In this document: positions 15,973 through 24,129 of the stretch, one piece after another | Layout of the letters: the number at the start of each line of letters is the position of its first letter | Position numbering within the stretch: position 1 is the first letter of the stretch | Program-made: the position numbers and the translations under genes | Notes under the pieces: generated by a model | What the model was told of the DNA's origin: nothing | Databases searched by the model: none | The model's input: only the letters and a program-made list of their open reading frames with translations | Assembly (NCBI RefSeq): GCF_014651515.1 | Contig: NZ_BMXA01000003.1 | Coordinates: 62,001 to 126,000 of the forward strand | Reading direction: 5' to 3' | From: Arenicella chitinivorans | Lineage (GTDB): Bacteria; Pseudomonadota; Gammaproteobacteria; Arenicellales; Arenicellaceae | DNA: 64,000 nt

Positions 15973-17124
15973 ATGCAGCTTTACCAACAACGAGAATCGA
16001 TTCATTTTGAGGTAGCGAATCCAACCAGCGATCAGGTGATTGCGACGGTCACGCGCGGTCCAAGCAAAGCGCGATTTGCAATTAATCGAGCAATCATGAC
16101 TTTTGTGCAGCAGTTCGAAACACCTTGTACCACCGATGAGGCGATCCGCCGCTATTGTAAGCAAGAAAGAATCCAGTTGACCGACGCACGGCAGCGAGAT
16201 CTTCGTGCGTTCGCGCGCCAGATTGCTGCCACACTGCTCCTAAATCCGATTCACACCAACGCCGAAACCGCGGAGCAGTCGATCGCACCGCTCGGATTCG
16301 AGCACCGACGTACGTTTAAAGACAAGCGTTTTGATGCTGTGTGCTTGGTCAACACGCCAGACGGCTTGCAAGTGATCAAGAATATAAAAGAACAAGTCGT
16401 TACGCAGTCGGCACGTCGTGACATTCTGCGTGATCTCGAGAATGAGTTTCGGGTGCTCACGCGTCTAGACGGTGTGTCTGGGGTTGTTGCTGCGCGGACT
16501 TTCTGTGCTACCTCGCCGGCCTATTTCGCAATGGACTATGTGTGCGGAGATCGGTTGGACAAATACGTGCGTTCGCAGCCATTATGTTTGCTGCAGCGTT
16601 TGGACATGGCGATGCAGCTATTGAGGTTGTTTGCAGAGATCCACGACGCCGGTGTATTGCACGGTGATGTTCATCTTGGCAACTTTATGTGTTCGCCAAC
16701 ACGGCAGATAACCGTTATCGATTTCGGCTGTGCCAGCATGCAGGATTCAGACTACCGTCCTAGCGGTGGTGCAACACCACATTTTGCGCCACCCGAGCGT
16801 GCTTCCGAGAGCTGGACCCGGGTGTGCCATTCACAACCAACGCGAGCAAGCGAGTGTTACCAGCTAGGTATTGTGATTGCCTATGTGATGACCGGCACAC
16901 TGCCGTTTCGGGGTAAAACCTATCGCGAATTGCACCGTGCCATTATGTCCGCTGAATATAGGCTGCCAACAACAACGCCGGATGGGCAGCCGATTCCGCC
17001 AGCGCTGCACAATCTGATTGGCGACATGTTGCAGCGAAACCCCGATGACCGACCATCCGACCTGATGCGTCTGGCTCACCAATTTCAATCTTATGCAAAC
17101 CAGGAGAGTGCCCATGTTATTTAG
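15973..17124 (+). CDS. Protein kinase-fold enzyme with N-terminal RRE/PqqD-like region
   Basis: 383 residues. The kinase core runs from ~108 to 375: Lys136 in LQVIKNIK, a helix-C Glu near 156-158, catalytic loop HGDVHLGN (230-237, Asp232 and Asn237), DFG at 250-252, and the activation-end APPERAS. All catalytic residues are present, so it should be active. Residues ~10-92 have the strand-strand-helix-helix pattern of PqqD-like RiPP recognition elements (FAINRAIMTFVQQF, CTTDEAIRRYC, LRAFARQIAATLLL). That call is from pattern only. There is no lyase or cyclase domain, so it is not a class III/IV lanthipeptide synthetase. Its last 11 bases overlap the hydroxylase gene. Confidence 0.82.
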   Translation: MQLYQQRESIHFEVANPTSDQVIATVTRGPSKARFAINRAIMTFVQQFETPCTTDEAIRRYCKQERIQLTDARQRDLRAFARQIAATLLLNPIHTNAETAEQSIAPLGFEHRRTFKDKRFDAVCLVNTPDGLQVIKNIKEQVVTQSARRDILRDLENEFRVLTRLDGVSGVVAARTFCATSPAYFAMDYVCGDRLDKYVRSQPLCLLQRLDMAMQLLRLFAEIHDAGVLHGDVHLGNFMCSPTRQITVIDFGCASMQDSDYRPSGGATPHFAPPERASESWTRVCHSQPTRASECYQLGIVIAYVMTGTLPFRGKTYRELHRAIMSAEYRLPTTTPDGQPIPPALHNLIGDMLQRNPDDRPSDLMRLAHQFQSYANQESAHVI

Positions 17125-18307
17125 TCAACTTGATGACTCGACACCGGACAATGGTGTTGTCAGTGATTTCACCCTAGAAAGTGTGCTGCGGCCGCTGACC
17201 GCACAGGACTTTTTTGATGATTATTGGGAGAAAAAGCCCTTTATCATTAAACGCAATAACCCAGATTACTATAAAGAGATTCTGAATCTAGAGACCTTGA
17301 ACGAAGTGTTTGCTTCTCGTATGTTTCGAGCGTCGGACATGCGTATTTTTAATAATGGTGAGAAGCGTGAATTCCAAGCATTTTCGAAGAAGAACAAAGC
17401 CAACGGCAACGTGGTGTTGAAAGAATTTGAAAATGGTTCGACAATTATTTTTGAAAACTTGGATCGCAATCATCTGCAGCTCGCCAAATTGATTCGAAAC
17501 CTTGAAAATGAACTGCATATTGATTTGCGTACCAATGTGTATCTCACGCCAGCGCAGGCAACCGGCTTCAAGGCACATTGGGATACACACTGTGTGCTGG
17601 TGATGCAGGTTCACGGCACCAAGCAATGGGAGATTTATGATAACCCGGTACCACTGCCCACAGAGAATCAAAAATACGACCCAGAGACCGGCGCGAAGGC
17701 GCAACACATTACCTCATTTCTAATGGAAGAAGGTGACATTGCTTATATTCCGCGCGGCTTCGTGCACAAAGCCAGTGCGCAGGACCAAGCTAGCTTGCAC
17801 GTGACTATGGGGCTGCGTCCCTTGGCGGTAAAAGACTTGTTGCGTGAGGTATTAAACAGTGTTTGCAAACAACATGTCGATCTTCGGCATGGTTTATTAC
17901 CCAAAGGCGAATTTGATGATGAAGCCTTGCGTGCCCAGTTGGTTGAGATCATGCAGCAGGCCGACTTATCTAAGTACCGCGAGCGGCTATACAAGAAATA
18001 TATTCTAGAACGGTATCCGATTCTGGACACGCAACTCAGCAGTTTGGTCAAAAATAATGTGATCGAGCAAGAAACTGATTGCCAAGTGAAACCCCACATG
18101 GTGTGGAAAGTGTTCGAAAACGAGTCGCAGTTGTCACTGTTGTTCGACGGTAAGTCAATGCATTTTCCGAAAGCCATGAAACCAAGCCTGACGTTCTTCG
18201 AACAATGTCGAAAGTTCTGCGTTGATCAAATTCCGGGTCTTGATCAAAAGAGTCGTCAAATATTAGCACAGCGTCTGGTGCATGAAGGCTTTCTAGAGGT
18301 GCATTAG
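17114..18307 (+). CDS. JmjC-domain Fe(II)/2-oxoglutarate hydroxylase, ribosomal-oxygenase type
   Basis: 397 residues from ATG 17114, chosen over an upstream in-frame ATG at 17093 because AGGAGAG at 17102-17108 is correctly spaced. The cupin/JmjC core carries the iron triad His155-x-Asp157 (FKAHWDTHCVLVM) and His218 (IPRGFVHKA). The basic residue in GTKQWEIY probably contacts 2-oxoglutarate. The C-terminal ~100 residues look like the winged-helix domain of the YcfD/MINA53/NO66 group, which hydroxylates Arg or His of ribosomal proteins. Here it lies inside a peptide export operon, so the precursor peptide is the more likely substrate. Overlap with the kinase gene implies coupled translation. 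Confidence 0.87.
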   Translation: MLFSQLDDSTPDNGVVSDFTLESVLRPLTAQDFFDDYWEKKPFIIKRNNPDYYKEILNLETLNEVFASRMFRASDMRIFNNGEKREFQAFSKKNKANGNVVLKEFENGSTIIFENLDRNHLQLAKLIRNLENELHIDLRTNVYLTPAQATGFKAHWDTHCVLVMQVHGTKQWEIYDNPVPLPTENQKYDPETGAKAQHITSFLMEEGDIAYIPRGFVHKASAQDQASLHVTMGLRPLAVKDLLREVLNSVCKQHVDLRHGLLPKGEFDDEALRAQLVEIMQQADLSKYRERLYKKYILERYPILDTQLSSLVKNNVIEQETDCQVKPHMVWKVFENESQLSLLFDGKSMHFPKAMKPSLTFFEQCRKFCVDQIPGLDQKSRQILAQRLVHEGFLEVH

Positions 18308-18310
18308 CGT

Positions 18311-19588
18311 ATGGTTCGGCGCTGGCGTCGTATAAGTATGTGGATCGGGTTGTCCCTCATTATCATCGCCCTGACGTGGTTTGTCCTTGCCATGTCACGG
18401 GCGGTGGTGGTGTTCACAGAAGGGGGTATTTATCAACGCATCATGATTCCGGTTGGGGCAAAGTTTCTAGCCTGGCGTGCAGACTTGGCAATCCATGCAG
18501 AGCAACCCGATTTGCGTATGCCACAAGGACCAATTGTGGCACCACGCGCGGATAATCGCTATGAAGTTTCTTGGGTGTGTGGTCAAGATGTACAGCGTGA
18601 ACTGGTGACAGCAACCGAAATTGACCTCCAATGTCGAGATCATCGGCGACATATTCATTGGATGACAACACAAGCAACACAGCGGCCCTTCAGCTCAGAC
18701 AACAACGTAGCCGTGATCAGCGATTTAGAGGGGAATTTGGCGTATTTTCTGGATTGGGGTAAACACGCTGGTGTATTAGATGATGCTGGGCGATGGGCCT
18801 TTGGAGATGGTCAGCTGGTGATTCTTGGTGACAGCGTGGATCGTGGTCGCCAGGTTTTCGATTTGCTGTGGAAATTGCATGCACTTGAATATGAAGCAAC
18901 CATCGCGGGTGGTGCGGTACATGTAATTTTAGGCAATCATGAACAGTACGTGTTGCAAGGCCGACTCTCGAGTGTGGAACCGGAACACCTTTGGGCCACT
19001 GAACAAATGATGCCGTATGCGGATGCCTGGTCTGCTCAAACGGTGCTTGGTCGGTGGTTGCGCAGTAAACCAATTATGCTGACGCTGGGCGACACGCTAT
19101 TCGTGCATGGTGGCATCAGTCCCAGTGCATTACAGCTGGGTTTGACGGTGGAACAGTGGAATCAGCGGCATCGCAGTGCCCTTATGCTCAACAATCATGA
19201 TCCTCAAGTATTCGGGCCAACGTCGCCGACGCAATACCGTGGTTACTTATATGCAACCGACGCCTATTCGCTGGCAACCCAATCGCACATTGAAGCAACG
19301 TTAACACAGTTCGGTGTCCAACGAATCGTGGTTGGCCATACGCAGACAGAGGCTCTAACACCGCGTTTTAATAATCGAGTCTTCGCAATCGAGCTGGGCG
19401 AACACGCTGGCGACTATTTAATGATCATGAATCATGAGCCGGTGGTGAAGCAGAGCGAACTACGCAAACAGCGATTTCGTGACCCCAATACACATCAGCG
19501 ACAATTTGAATTACTTAACCGCTCAGACTGGCGAGCATTTTTTGGTGTGTTTATTACGGCAGGTCGATCTGTTTTTGCGTCTATGTGA
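18311..19588 (+). CDS. Membrane-anchored PPP-type metallophosphatase, catalytic domain probably periplasmic
   Basis: 425 residues. A basic N-terminus (RRWRR) precedes a transmembrane helix at ~11-29, so the bulk should lie outside the cytoplasm. After a ~100-residue extra domain come the PPP motifs: SDLEGN (Asp138, Glu140), GDSVDRG (172-178), LGNHE (207-211), VHGG (265-268) and VVGHTQ (340-345). The first motif has Glu where the family normally has His (DxH), which may alter metal choice or activity. The start is 3 bp after the hydroxylase stop, so it is the last gene of the five-gene block. A peptide-phosphate substrate is an inference from context. Confidence 0.83.
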   Translation: MVRRWRRISMWIGLSLIIIALTWFVLAMSRAVVVFTEGGIYQRIMIPVGAKFLAWRADLAIHAEQPDLRMPQGPIVAPRADNRYEVSWVCGQDVQRELVTATEIDLQCRDHRRHIHWMTTQATQRPFSSDNNVAVISDLEGNLAYFLDWGKHAGVLDDAGRWAFGDGQLVILGDSVDRGRQVFDLLWKLHALEYEATIAGGAVHVILGNHEQYVLQGRLSSVEPEHLWATEQMMPYADAWSAQTVLGRWLRSKPIMLTLGDTLFVHGGISPSALQLGLTVEQWNQRHRSALMLNNHDPQVFGPTSPTQYRGYLYATDAYSLATQSHIEATLTQFGVQRIVVGHTQTEALTPRFNNRVFAIELGEHAGDYLMIMNHEPVVKQSELRKQRFRDPNTHQRQFELLNRSDWRAFFGVFITAGRSVFASM

Positions 19589-19703
19589 TGTATTGTGAAT
19601 ACGAATTTCACCACCAGACGGTATGTTAGTTCTGTCGCCGATTAGTAACATAATCGTGGTAATACTATTCTAGACAAAGATGTGATTTGATCAGGGGAAG
19701 GGT

Positions 19704-19919
19704 ATGAAAATTAGACACAAGTTCGATCGTCCTACATCGGAGCACCGTCATCAATGGGTCACGGTCGTGGACCCGTTAAACCGTCGCTCACTGCTCCAAG
19801 CGTGTGACAATTGTGGAGTTGTTAAGTCAGAAAACTCAGTGGTCCGTGCATGTCGGGCACCACAGGGGCAGGCATTGATCTCCTCTGCGATGGCCGTTAA
19901 TCACAATATCGCAGTCTAA
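19704..19919 (+). CDS. Small protein with CxxC motif, unknown
   Basis: 71 residues from an ATG preceded by GGGGAAGGG, a strong ribosome site. Basic N-terminal half with HRHQW, then ACDNCGVVKSENSVVRAC: a CxxC plus a third Cys, suggestive of a small zinc-binding knuckle with His ligands. It is 115 bp after the phosphatase gene and may be a separate transcript. No family recognised; relation to the peptide cluster is unknown. Confidence 0.5.
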   Translation: MKIRHKFDRPTSEHRHQWVTVVDPLNRRSLLQACDNCGVVKSENSVVRACRAPQGQALISSAMAVNHNIAV

Positions 19920-19923
19920 ACCG

Positions 19924-21003
19924 TCACCTTCGCAAGAACTCGCTACCGACCACTTGCTGTTCGAAACATACTAAGTGGTCCGCGTCGATTCGAATGCCGA
20001 TGATGTCATCGATTTCGTAGTCATCGTGACTCGGTACCAGGCACAATAATGTGTCGTTGCTACTGGTAAGCAGTGTGTACAGCGTTTGTGCGCCTTTGAA
20101 TGCCTTGCGGATTACCCGTGCTTGGATTGCACTTTGCGGGTCGTACTTGACATCATCAGGTCGCAGTAATAAGTCCACTTTTTTGCCTGCTAGTGATTGA
20201 TTAACACGCTCGCCGCGCAGCTCACCGAAGCCGGTAATGACTGTATGATCTTCAACCATTTCACCAGACACAAACACACCATCACCAATGAACTTGGCGA
20301 CAAAGCGGCTGTGTGGCGCATGATACAAGTCGAACGAAGTTCCCCATTGCATCAACGCGCCCTGCTGCATTACGCCGATTTGGTCGCCGAGCGCAAAGGC
20401 GTCATGTTGGTCGTGCGTCACCATAATGGCTGTAATGCCAAGGCGTTTTAACAGGGCACGTACTTCATACCCCAGATTCTCGCGTAGACTGGTGTCGAGG
20501 TTTGAGAAAGGTTCGTCCATCAGCAGCAGCTTAGGCCTTGGAGCAATAGCCCGCGCTAAAGCAACTCGTTGACTTTGGCCGCCTGAAAGCTGATGCGGGT
20601 AGACATCGTAATAATCTTGCATACCAACTAATGTCAGCATTTCCATGACGCGGTCACGGCGTTCCGTAGCCTTTAGCTTCGCCAACCCAAAGCCGACATT
20701 GTCGCCAATTTTTAGGTGCGGAAACAACGCATGGTCTTGGAACACCATGCCGACGTTGCGTTGTTCGGGTGGTACAACATGATCCGGTGTCGAAAGAACC
20801 TTACCATCGAGCCTAATGCGTCCGGCGTCGGGTGTTTGAAAGCCACTCAAGGCGCGCAGCACAGTGGTTTTACCGCAGCCGCTGGGTCCCAAGAGACAGG
20901 CCAGTTCGCCTTCCGACAAAGCGAAACTCACATTGTTGACGACAGAGGGTTGCGCATCGTAGCTGATACGTAACTGTTCGACGGTCAGAAACGAATTTGG
21001 CAT
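19924..21003 (-). CDS. ABC transporter ATPase, FbpC/PotA-like
   Basis: 359 residues. The nucleotide-binding domain has Walker A GPSGCGKTT (~39-47), Q-loop MVFQDHALFPHL, signature LSGGQSQRVALARA, Walker B LLLMDEPFSNLD and switch His in VTHDQHDAFAL. A C-terminal TOBE-like domain of ~120 residues follows, as in the ferric-iron/polyamine/thiosulfate importer group; the closest feel is FbpC. No permease or binding-protein gene is adjacent. Instead it follows argF by 2 bp and is the last gene of argD-argF-ATPase. The cognate permease must be elsewhere; the substrate is not defined. Confidence 0.85.
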   Translation of the reverse strand: MPNSFLTVEQLRISYDAQPSVVNNVSFALSEGELACLLGPSGCGKTTVLRALSGFQTPDAGRIRLDGKVLSTPDHVVPPEQRNVGMVFQDHALFPHLKIGDNVGFGLAKLKATERRDRVMEMLTLVGMQDYYDVYPHQLSGGQSQRVALARAIAPRPKLLLMDEPFSNLDTSLRENLGYEVRALLKRLGITAIMVTHDQHDAFALGDQIGVMQQGALMQWGTSFDLYHAPHSRFVAKFIGDGVFVSGEMVEDHTVITGFGELRGERVNQSLAGKKVDLLLRPDDVKYDPQSAIQARVIRKAFKGAQTLYTLLTSSNDTLLCLVPSHDDYEIDDIIGIRIDADHLVCFEQQVVGSEFLRR

Positions 21004-21005
21004 GC

Positions 21006-21908
21006 CTAGGTCAACAAATATTCCAGCAGCGCTTTCTGTGCATGGAGGCGATTTTCGGCTTCTTGCAGCACTGCACTTTGTGTGCCTTCGATGACCTCAT
21101 CCGTAACTTCGAAACCGCGATACGCCGGCAAACAGTGAAGAAACAGCGCGTCTTTATTCGCCAAGTTCATGAGTTGCTGATCAACGCAGTAACCTCGGAA
21201 CGCGGCTTCGCGTTCTGCACGCTCAGATTCTTGCCCCATACTGGCCCACGTATCGGTGACGATGGCGTCGGCATTGCGTACTGCTTCTTGCGGTGACGTC
21301 ATGACCTTCACGTGTGCCTTATTGAGTTCGATCAGTTGTGGTGTTGGAGCGAACTCAGCAGGGGTCGCAATATGTAAGGTAAATCCGAACACACGAGCTG
21401 CGTTCATAAATGAATTACAAACATTGTTACCATCGCCAATCCAAGCAATCGTCGCGCCTTGGATATCGCCACGCAATTCCTGAAATGTTTGCACGTCAGC
21501 CAATAACTGGCATGGATGACAATAGTCAGTCAGTCCGTTAATTACTGGCACACTGGCGTGGTGTGCGAACGCTTCTACATCCGCATGCGACGAGGTTCGG
21601 ATCATGATGCCGTCGACCATGCTGGAGACGACACGGGCTGTGTCTTTGATGGGTTCACCGCGCCCGATTTGTGTATCGCTCGGACTCAGATACAAACTGC
21701 CGCCACCAAGTTGACGCATGCCAACTTCGAACGAAACGCGAGTACGCGTCGATGATTTGCTGAAGATCATTGCCAGACTTTTTTGCTTTAGCGGCAAATG
21801 AGATTTGCCGGCACGTAGATCGGCTTTGAGTTCGATCGCACGATCAATCAGGTCCCGCAAAATCGAGGGGCTTAGGTCATCAAGGGTAAGAAAATGTTGT
21901 ACGGACAT
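21006..21908 (-). CDS. argF: Ornithine carbamoyltransferase
   Basis: 300 residues. It transfers the carbamoyl group of carbamoyl phosphate to ornithine, giving citrulline, in cytoplasmic arginine synthesis. Carbamoyl-phosphate motif KSSTRTRVSFE near residue 50, HPCQLLAD near 130, and the ornithine-loop motif FLHCLPAYRG near 262 are all present. It begins 14 bp after argD and ends 2 bp before the ABC ATPase gene, so the three form an operon. Confidence 0.96.
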   Translation of the reverse strand: MSVQHFLTLDDLSPSILRDLIDRAIELKADLRAGKSHLPLKQKSLAMIFSKSSTRTRVSFEVGMRQLGGGSLYLSPSDTQIGRGEPIKDTARVVSSMVDGIMIRTSSHADVEAFAHHASVPVINGLTDYCHPCQLLADVQTFQELRGDIQGATIAWIGDGNNVCNSFMNAARVFGFTLHIATPAEFAPTPQLIELNKAHVKVMTSPQEAVRNADAIVTDTWASMGQESERAEREAAFRGYCVDQQLMNLANKDALFLHCLPAYRGFEVTDEVIEGTQSAVLQEAENRLHAQKALLEYLLT

Positions 21909-21922
21909 GGTGGAATTTCATT

Positions 21923-23140
21923 TTAAAGTTCAGAAACGATGTCGTGGATCGTATCGGCGATTTGTTTTGCCTGCGATTCGCTCAGCAGAACCGATGGCAG
22001 TAAGCGGATCACTTTGCCAGCGCCAGTAATGTTGACAACCAAGCCGCGTGCCAGGAACAGAGCAGCAAGGTTATCGTAGGCTTTATCGAGTTCCACACCC
22101 AGCATCAATCCGCGTCCGCGAATGTCGACCACTTGTTGCAGTGTGCCGAGTTTTTGACGCAGTTGCTTTTTCAGGAAGTCACCGATCTCGGTGGCTTGCG
22201 CCAGCAGATGCTCTTCTTCGATAATCTGCAGCACCGTATTACCAACATGGCAGGCGAATGGATTGCCGCCAAAGGTCGTACCATGACTCCCGGGCTGGAT
22301 CAGTTCAGCGGCATCGCCGCGAGCGGCGCAGGCTCCAATTGGGATTCCGTTGCCGAGTGCCTTCGCACTGGTAACCACGTCGGGCAGAACGCCGTCATGC
22401 TGATAGCCAAACCATTTGCCGGTACGGCCGATCCCAGCCTGGATTTCGTCCAGTATCATCAACCAGCCATGTTGATCGCAGAGCTGTCGAATTCCAGCCA
22501 GATACCCTTCATCCGGTACAATGATGCCACCTTCGCCTTGAATGGGTTCCAGCATCACAGCCACCACGTTTGGGTTGTCGGCGTGGGCTGCAACCGCGGT
22601 AATATCGTTGTAGTCGACGTGAATAAACTCGGAGACTAAGGGTTCAAAGCCGCGCTGGATGTTCGGGTTGCCGGACGCGGATAGCGTGGCCATCGTACGA
22701 CCATGAAACGCGTGATTCATGGTGATGATGACCGGGTTGGCGATCGACTTTTTGCGCGCATGTAACCGCGCAATTTTAATCGCTGCCTCGTTCGCTTCCG
22801 CACCTGAGTTGCCGAAGAACACCTTGTCCATACCGGAAACCTGGCAGAACTTAGTACCAAGTTTGGATTGCTCTTCAATATGGAACAGGTTGCTGGTGTG
22901 CAGTAACTTAGTCGCCTGCAAGGAGATCGCCTGACTGATTTTGGGGTGACTGTGCCCCAAAAACGTCACCGCAATACCACCCAGAGCGTCTAAATATTGT
23001 TTGCCCTCAGCGTCCCAAAGCTGGCAGCCTTCGCCACGCACAAAACTCACCGGTTGCCGTGCATAGGCGTTCATTAACGCTGGTTCAGGGTACTGCGTTG
23101 GCCTTTCTTTACGAAACTTCTTCAGTAGGTTTTGGAGCAT
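21923..23140 (-). CDS. argD: Acetylornithine aminotransferase
   Basis: 405 residues, class III PLP aminotransferase. It interconverts N-acetylglutamate semialdehyde and N-acetylornithine, and often also acts on succinyl-DAP. Motifs: FFGNSGAEANEAAIK (PLP phosphate), LDEIQAGIGRTG, and the Schiff-base Lys in TSAKALGNGIPIGA. It has about 20 extra N-terminal residues before the usual LMNAYARQPVSFVRGEG start, so a downstream start is possible. First gene of the argD-argF-ATPase operon, insulated from the upstream gene by the terminator at 23199-23220. Confidence 0.94.
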   Translation of the reverse strand: MLQNLLKKFRKERPTQYPEPALMNAYARQPVSFVRGEGCQLWDAEGKQYLDALGGIAVTFLGHSHPKISQAISLQATKLLHTSNLFHIEEQSKLGTKFCQVSGMDKVFFGNSGAEANEAAIKIARLHARKKSIANPVIITMNHAFHGRTMATLSASGNPNIQRGFEPLVSEFIHVDYNDITAVAAHADNPNVVAVMLEPIQGEGGIIVPDEGYLAGIRQLCDQHGWLMILDEIQAGIGRTGKWFGYQHDGVLPDVVTSAKALGNGIPIGACAARGDAAELIQPGSHGTTFGGNPFACHVGNTVLQIIEEEHLLAQATEIGDFLKKQLRQKLGTLQQVVDIRGRGLMLGVELDKAYDNLAALFLARGLVVNITGAGKVIRLLPSVLLSESQAKQIADTIHDIVSEL

Positions 23141-23198
23141 GGTGACAGCACACTGTTCGGCAAAGTAGTGGATGGAAAATAAATGAAATTCAAAAAAT

Positions 23199-23220
23199 AA
23201 AAGCGCCCGGAGGCGCTTTT
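23199..23220 (-). terminator. Rho-independent terminator
   Basis: AAAAGCGCC (23199-23207) and GGCGCTTTT (23212-23220) form a perfect 9-bp stem with a 4-nt loop. On the minus strand it is followed by TTTTATTTTTTG. It ends the transcript of the membrane protein at 23282-23905, before argD. Confidence 0.85.
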
Positions 23221-23281
23221 ATCGTCTGGTTTTACCGAGTTTACTCGGTCTGCAGGGCGTTTGAAAAGCCCCAGGCACGTT

Positions 23282-23905
23282 TTACACGAAGTAAAAAACG
23301 CCAGCCAGTACAGCCGTCAGTAATAGACTCATATGGATTACGCCAGCCACGGATGCCAGCGGGCCCTGTTTGCCGAAAATGGCATTGATTTCCAGCAATG
23401 CAATGATGGCCAAAACAATCCATAGGTCTGTGCCAAGCCCGTCGGTCGGTGATTGTGCTTTGTGGGCCGATGCCAACATAAAATACGCCATTGGACCAGA
23501 AAATAAAGTATTGGTCCGTGACGCCAATAGCGCTTTTGCGCCTGCTGCTGGGCCATCGCCCGGTTTCATGCCAAGGGCAATTTGCTGTGCTGGCCAAATG
23601 ATCAGCCAGACGTTTAAGAACATTAGGGTGCCCATGGTCGCACCGGCAATGATGTATTGGTTAAATTTGAGTGTGGCACCGATGGTGTGCAGTAGATACA
23701 AACCGGTCAAAAACGTGAACATGGCGCCCCAACGAAACCACCACAGGGCGCTGGGCGCGAGTTTTGCTTTGGCGTCCGCTAGGCCTTCGGCACTGGCCGC
23801 CTTGAAATAGCCACCTTGAACAAAGTTAAAGTAATACAGCATACCGATCCACGTTATGCCGAACATCAGATGTAACCAGCGACTAATAAAATTGATTTCT
23901 TCCAT
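23282..23905 (-). CDS. PuuD-like membrane protein (urate hydroxylase N-terminal type)
   Basis: 207 residues, with about five or six transmembrane helices and conserved HLMFGITWIGMLYYFNFVQG near the N-terminus, which includes a His and aromatic residues. This resembles the membrane part of urate hydroxylase PuuD. The C-terminal cytochrome c domain of true PuuD is absent and no purine-catabolism genes are nearby, so urate oxidation cannot be assumed. It is divergent from argG across 224 bp. A general haem- or quinone-linked membrane protein is equally possible. Confidence 0.7.
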   Translation of the reverse strand: MEEINFISRWLHLMFGITWIGMLYYFNFVQGGYFKAASAEGLADAKAKLAPSALWWFRWGAMFTFLTGLYLLHTIGATLKFNQYIIAGATMGTLMFLNVWLIIWPAQQIALGMKPGDGPAAGAKALLASRTNTLFSGPMAYFMLASAHKAQSPTDGLGTDLWIVLAIIALLEINAIFGKQGPLASVAGVIHMSLLLTAVLAGVFYFV

Positions 23906-24068
23906 TTGGAGTTACCTCGTTATGTGTGGTCTCAAGTGAGACGGGGCTGCGCTTCACATCACCAGTCACTGCATCGGTCTTCAATACTGTGAAATCGCGG
24001 TAACCATGGTTATACACCTTTTTCTGTGCTCGCGCACCCGTGCTGCGTGGCTGCCAGCCCTTGACCTT

Positions 24069-24085
24069 TCTGGCATAAAGCCAGA
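24069..24085. promoter_or_regulatory. Inverted repeat upstream of argG
   Basis: TCTGGC-ATAAA-GCCAGA is a perfect 6-bp inverted repeat 44 bp before argG, directly after a TTGACC hexamer (24061-24066) that could be a -35 box. It does not resemble an ARG box. Operator or small hairpin; weak evidence. Confidence 0.3.
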
Positions 24086-24129
24086 CACTACGCGCTCTGC
24101 AGAAGACCTTTGTACGTGTAAAAGAAATC

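Noticed and set aside
15973-17124. Class III/IV lanthipeptide synthetase or LanM-like assignment for the kinase
   Set aside because: No lyase or cyclase domain and the precursor core lacks Cys, so lanthionine formation is not possible.
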